A stretch of 61,441 nucleotides of DNA from Lachnospiraceae bacterium (GTDB lineage: Bacteria; Bacillota; Clostridia; Lachnospirales; Lachnospiraceae): contig CABIXN010000001.1 of NCBI GenBank assembly GCA_902362715.1, positions 415,528 to 476,968 of the forward strand, given 5' to 3'. Positions 58,375-61,441 of the stretch are shown piece after piece. The translations under genes and the position numbers were made by a program. The notes beneath the pieces were generated by a model. The model made no database searches. It was not told the DNA's origin and saw only the letters and a program-made list of their open reading frames with translations. Each line of letters opens with the position of its first letter. Position 1 is the stretch's first letter.

Positions 58375-60159
58375 ATGATAAAAAAATATTTCTGGTTGAA
58401 AATCCTCATACTTGCAGGGGGCCTGTTTCTGTGCGGATTTCTTTTTTGGCTGAACCGGTTTCGCATTGATGCAGTAGAATACAAGGATAAAGGAGTCGTA
58501 TACAGTTATGAGATGAAAGATTTTCTGAAAGTGGCGGACCTTGAGGGTGATGAGGCGGAGAAGGTGATCTTGCCTAAAATCTCTAAAATACTGACAGAAA
58601 AGGATGAGGCGGTAATTTATGAACTGCTGGGATTTTCACAGATACTAGAAGAGCGGGAGTCTGCCGGCAATGCATTGTCACGGGAACAGTGGTGCAAGGA
58701 TTATGAGGCTGTCATAAAGGCTCTTGGAAAGAAAGATATTAAAACAGCTGTTATACAGTACCTGGGGCATGTCCCGGGAGAGGACCGTATCATTACAGAT
58801 CAGGGGAATTTTGATACATATATACCGGAAGAGTTCTGGATTTACGGCGCTTATTATGAGATTTACTGCTGTGAAAACGAGATGTACGGAGTGAAAGCGG
58901 AAGATCTTAATAAGGATACAAAACAGACAGCGGCTGTACAGGAAAATGATACAGATGAATCTGAAAAAACAGATAAGAACCAGAAAACAGAGAATAAGAA
59001 AACTTCACTTCCTGAAAAGATGCGGGTGCTTTTGACTAATGATAATAAAAAAGAACCTTACCGAAAGACATTTGAGATTGTATGTAAATCTGCCTGCACT
59101 GTTCAGGCAGGTGATCAGAAAAAGAAATATCAGTCCAATAAAACTTACACAGAAAAAAATATAAAGGATTTGTTTTGTGACGGAGTAACAAGTGTTACTT
59201 TGACACCGGAGAAAAATAAAACTCTGTATCTTAAAAATGCAGACAGCGGGAAGTGGTCGGATTCCTACCGGGGCACCATAACAATTTATAAAAATAAATC
59301 CGGTTACTGGCTGGTAAATACGGTGTCTCTGGAAGAATACCTGTATGGTGTTGTTCCGGGAGAAATGCCTCAGAGTTTTCAGTTAGAGGCATTAAAGGCT
59401 CAGGCTGTCTGCGCCAGGACCTTTGCCTGCAATTCGGTAAATGATAAAAAATATTCAGGGTTTCATGCGGATGTGGAAGATTCTGTAAACAGTCAGGTTT
59501 ACAATAAGAATGGAGAAAATAAGAAAACTACTCAGGCAGTCAATGATACAAAAGGAAAAGTTCTTGGAACAGCAAAGGGAGAATACGCAAGTATCTATTA
59601 TTATTCTACTTCCTGTGGTTTTACCGCCGGACTGGAAGCCTGGGGTGAAAAGGAAGGAAAAGATTACTTAAAAAGTGTATCAACACTGGAAAAAAAGACC
59701 AGCGTCAAAGACTGGGATAAATTTTTAAAGCAGACGGATGTAAAAGCTTATGACAGTCACAGCAGATATTTCAGATGGAAGGCAGAAATAACACTGCCGA
59801 AAGATTATTCTTTAAAGCTGGTAAAGAGGGAAAAGAGCGGAGTTGTAACTGATATCAGTTATGTGAAAAATAAAAAGGAACGCCATGTAAAAACAGAGAA
59901 TAAAATACGCCAGGATCTTGGAAAGTATCTGGTGAAGCTGACCGATGCCAATGGTAAAACAGATACTTCTGCAAACATGCTTCCCAGCGCTTTTTTTACT
60001 GTTGAGAAAGGCGGGAAAGATGGAACTTACATTTTGTATGGCGGCGGTTACGGACATGGAATTGGAATGAGCCAGTATGGGGCGGACGGCATGGCTTCAA
60101 AAGGCATGAAATATGATAAAATTTTAGAGCATTATTTTCCAGGAACTTCACTGATGTAG
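58375..60159 (+). CDS. SpoIID/LytB-domain protein
   Basis: 594 residues. One N-terminal membrane helix (about 7-25) is followed by a long lysine/glutamate-rich region (25-300) and a SpoIID domain from about 300: NTVSLEEYLYGVVPGEMPQS in outline, AQAVCARTFA, then SIYYYSTSCG and the C-terminal GYGHGIGMSQYGA. SpoIID is a lytic transglycosylase acting on glycan without stem peptides during engulfment. This protein is almost twice as long as SpoIID itself (about 340), so it is a vegetative or sporulation paralogue with an added N-terminal region. GAAGGTGATTAAGA precedes the ATG. Confidence 0.88.
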   Translation: MIKKYFWLKILILAGGLFLCGFLFWLNRFRIDAVEYKDKGVVYSYEMKDFLKVADLEGDEAEKVILPKISKILTEKDEAVIYELLGFSQILEERESAGNALSREQWCKDYEAVIKALGKKDIKTAVIQYLGHVPGEDRIITDQGNFDTYIPEEFWIYGAYYEIYCCENEMYGVKAEDLNKDTKQTAAVQENDTDESEKTDKNQKTENKKTSLPEKMRVLLTNDNKKEPYRKTFEIVCKSACTVQAGDQKKKYQSNKTYTEKNIKDLFCDGVTSVTLTPEKNKTLYLKNADSGKWSDSYRGTITIYKNKSGYWLVNTVSLEEYLYGVVPGEMPQSFQLEALKAQAVCARTFACNSVNDKKYSGFHADVEDSVNSQVYNKNGENKKTTQAVNDTKGKVLGTAKGEYASIYYYSTSCGFTAGLEAWGEKEGKDYLKSVSTLEKKTSVKDWDKFLKQTDVKAYDSHSRYFRWKAEITLPKDYSLKLVKREKSGVVTDISYVKNKKERHVKTENKIRQDLGKYLVKLTDANGKTDTSANMLPSAFFTVEKGGKDGTYILYGGGYGHGIGMSQYGADGMASKGMKYDKILEHYFPGTSLM

Positions 60160-60250
60160 TTGTAATATGAAAAAACTTGTATAAGATACAAAATCATGGT
60201 AATCTTTTAAATTAGGGTATTTAATCTTAGGGAGAGAGGTTTCATGAGGA

Positions 60251-61129
60251 ATGAAGAAATTTGCCCCGATGATTCGGTTTTTTCTTGATAAATTGAAAAG
60301 AGATAATGTAGGCGCGTATGCAGGCCAGGCGACTTTATTTATTATCATGTCAGTGATTCCGTTTATGCTTGTGCTGACTTATCTGATTCGGTTTACACCT
60401 GTAACGGAAGGAATGATTTTATCTGCCATTGAAACAGTAGTGCCGGAGACACTGTCCCCGTCGCTGGTTAAAGTGATTGATGAAGTGTTCCATAATTCAG
60501 GAAGGCTTCTGCTGGCAGCTATTGTCATTGCCGTTTATTCGTCTGCCAAAGCAGTTCAGAGTCTGCGGTATGGTTTGAATACGGTATATGATATATATGA
60601 AACCCGTAACTGGTTTGTGCTGCGTTTTAGGGCAATGATTGAGACATTTATGATGATTCTAGCTATTGTCCTGCTGATGCTGTTAATGGTATTCGGACAA
60701 AAGATTCAGGGGATGCTTGTTCAGTATGCTCCCATTGTTTCCATTGTGACAGACTGGATTTTAAAACTGCGCATTGTGCTTTTGTTTTTTATTTTGATTA
60801 TATTTTTCGCTACGATCTATAAGGTGCTGCCAAACAGGCGGGCAACTCTTCGAAGCCAGCTTGTTGGCGCAGTAGGATGTGCGGCATCCTGGTATGTGTT
60901 TTCTTTCGGGCTGTCAATCTATGTGAATTATTTTAAAGGCTTTTCTCTGTACGGCAGTCTTACCACATTGCTGTTAATGATGTTCTGGCTTTATATTTGT
61001 ATGTATATCTTTATGGTCTGCGGAGAAGTGAACAATGTTTTTGAAGTAATCTGGCTGGAAATCAAAGAGGCCAGGGAAAAGAAACGGATGAGAAAATTAA
61101 AAGAAAAGCAGAAGTTGGAGAAGAAATAA
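60251..61129 (+). CDS. YihY/BrkB-family membrane protein
   Basis: 292 residues, six or seven membrane helices. Family segments are AGQATLFIIMSVIPFMLVL, AKAVQSLRYGLNTVYD, ETRNWFVLRFRAM and, late, YGSLTTLLLMMFWLYICMY. The C-terminal tail is highly basic (EKKRMRKLKEKQK). Function is not established despite old names such as ribonuclease BN or virulence factor BrkB. The start has only a modest ribosome binding site. Confidence 0.88.
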   Translation: MKKFAPMIRFFLDKLKRDNVGAYAGQATLFIIMSVIPFMLVLTYLIRFTPVTEGMILSAIETVVPETLSPSLVKVIDEVFHNSGRLLLAAIVIAVYSSAKAVQSLRYGLNTVYDIYETRNWFVLRFRAMIETFMMILAIVLLMLLMVFGQKIQGMLVQYAPIVSIVTDWILKLRIVLLFFILIIFFATIYKVLPNRRATLRSQLVGAVGCAASWYVFSFGLSIYVNYFKGFSLYGSLTTLLLMMFWLYICMYIFMVCGEVNNVFEVIWLEIKEAREKKRMRKLKEKQKLEKK

Positions 61130-61134
61130 AATTC

Positions 61135-61163
61135 TTGCAGTTTTTCGGGTACTGTGCTAAAAT
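61135..61163 (+). promoter_or_regulatory. Promoter of the T-box leader
   Basis: TTGCAG at 61135-61140, a 17-bp spacer and TAAAAT at 61158-61163. Confidence 0.65.
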
Positions 61164-61174
61164 AATCAGCGAAT

Positions 61175-61441
61175 TATGAATAGAGAAAGGCTTGGATGGT
61201 GCACAGTAGACAGATATGTAATGACCAGAGAGGGAGATGGCAGCTGAGAGTTTCCCATGTATTTGTTGAATTTCACACCGGAGCTTCAGTTCTGAATAGA
61301 ATGTTGTCAGCAAAGCTGACCCGAATTGCGCACCAAGTCTCGCAAGAACGAGACTTGAACGTAGGAACTGACGATTCGTGCATGTTACGCATATGAGCGC
61401 TTAATGAGATTAAGAAGCAGGGTGGTAACGCGGATATGACT
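61175..61441 (+). promoter_or_regulatory. T-box riboswitch leader, probable Phe specifier (truncated by window end)
   Basis: Landmarks in order: AGTA of the specifier loop (61206-61209), the distal Stem I segment AGAGAGGGAGATGG with GCTGAGAG, the GAA before the specifier (61268-61270), and the T-box core AGGGTGGTAACGCGG near 61418-61432. Pairing GGTG with CACC (61276-61279) below the loop leaves TTC (61272-61274), followed by a purine, as the best specifier. That predicts sensing of uncharged tRNA-Phe and a downstream pheS/pheT or Phe-related gene beyond the window. TTT one base earlier would also mean Phe. Confidence 0.9.

Noticed and set aside
58108..58484. Open frames on the minus strand between the 6S RNA and the SpoIID-like gene
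   Set aside because: They overlap the SpoIID-like start or its upstream region, have no ribosome binding site and show biased, low-complexity composition.

Overview
The window looks like a chromosomal segment of a gut-type anaerobic Firmicute, most likely Lachnospiraceae. The evidence is clostridial gene content (rubrerythrin, desulfoferrodoxin, split transketolase, phosphate butyryltransferase/butyrate kinase, SpoIID-like protein), strong AGGAGG ribosome binding sites, a T-box leader and a Tn916/Tn1549-type conjugative element. I see no tRNA, rRNA or CRISPR array.

Layout. (1) 1-1981 is the int end of an integrative conjugative element. It has cut a HigB-like toxin gene, leaving a 63-codon tail (1982-2173) and an intact antitoxin (2188-2493). 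(2) 2776-14101 is a tightly packed 12-gene catabolic operon behind a near-perfect sigma-54 (-24/-12) promoter. It holds a 6-oxocamphor-hydrolase-like C-C hydrolase, two tandem iron alcohol dehydrogenases, a VOC protein, a beta-keto acid cleavage enzyme, a split transketolase, an SDR, Ptb-Buk, a thiolase and a 3-hydroxyacid/hydroxyacyl-CoA dehydrogenase. The parts fit cleavage of a 1,3-diketone to a beta-keto acid, then to acyl-CoA and ATP, but I do not recognise the pathway. (3) 14411-16381 encodes a TIR-transmembrane-LRR protein, followed by a highly structured intergenic stretch. (4) 16711-23196 is a tyrosine recombinase plus a sortase pilus operon in the order of the streptococcal FCT pilus. 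Between them a 261-bp segment is bounded by perfect 22-bp inverted repeats. Its best promoter now points away from the pilus genes, and a terminator faces them, so this copy appears locked OFF. (5) 23216-24331 is a patch of repeats: a MITE-like element and a 64-bp direct repeat flanking a RelE/YefM-type toxin-antitoxin pair.

(6) 24366-31898 holds a cupin, a rhodanese lipoprotein, a membrane-anchored hydrolase and a 5-oxoprolinase operon (NRAMP-like transporter, PxpB, PxpC, BCCP, biotin carboxylase, PxpA). (7) 32048-40760 is oxidative stress and iron: rubrerythrin, adenine deaminase, AhpC with a domain-permuted AhpF, MOSC and LspA-like proteins, and a three-gene locus (26-aa peptide, DUF6110-like protein, P1B-6-type ATPase) that matches the fezXAB ferrosome operon. 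The ahpC and fez upstream regions share a related operator-like palindrome. (8) 40850-48388 holds a DNA-repair radical SAM pair, a MATE exporter, a URO-D-family protein, desulfoferrodoxin, ferritin and a homocysteine methyltransferase. (9) 48443-57826 is amino-acid and central metabolism (ilvN, ilvC, leuCD, thrC, citrate synthase, deoC, cdd, pckA). (10) 57827-61441 has a probable 6S RNA, a SpoIID-like protein, a YihY/BrkB-family membrane protein and a T-box leader with a probable Phe specifier, cut by the window end.
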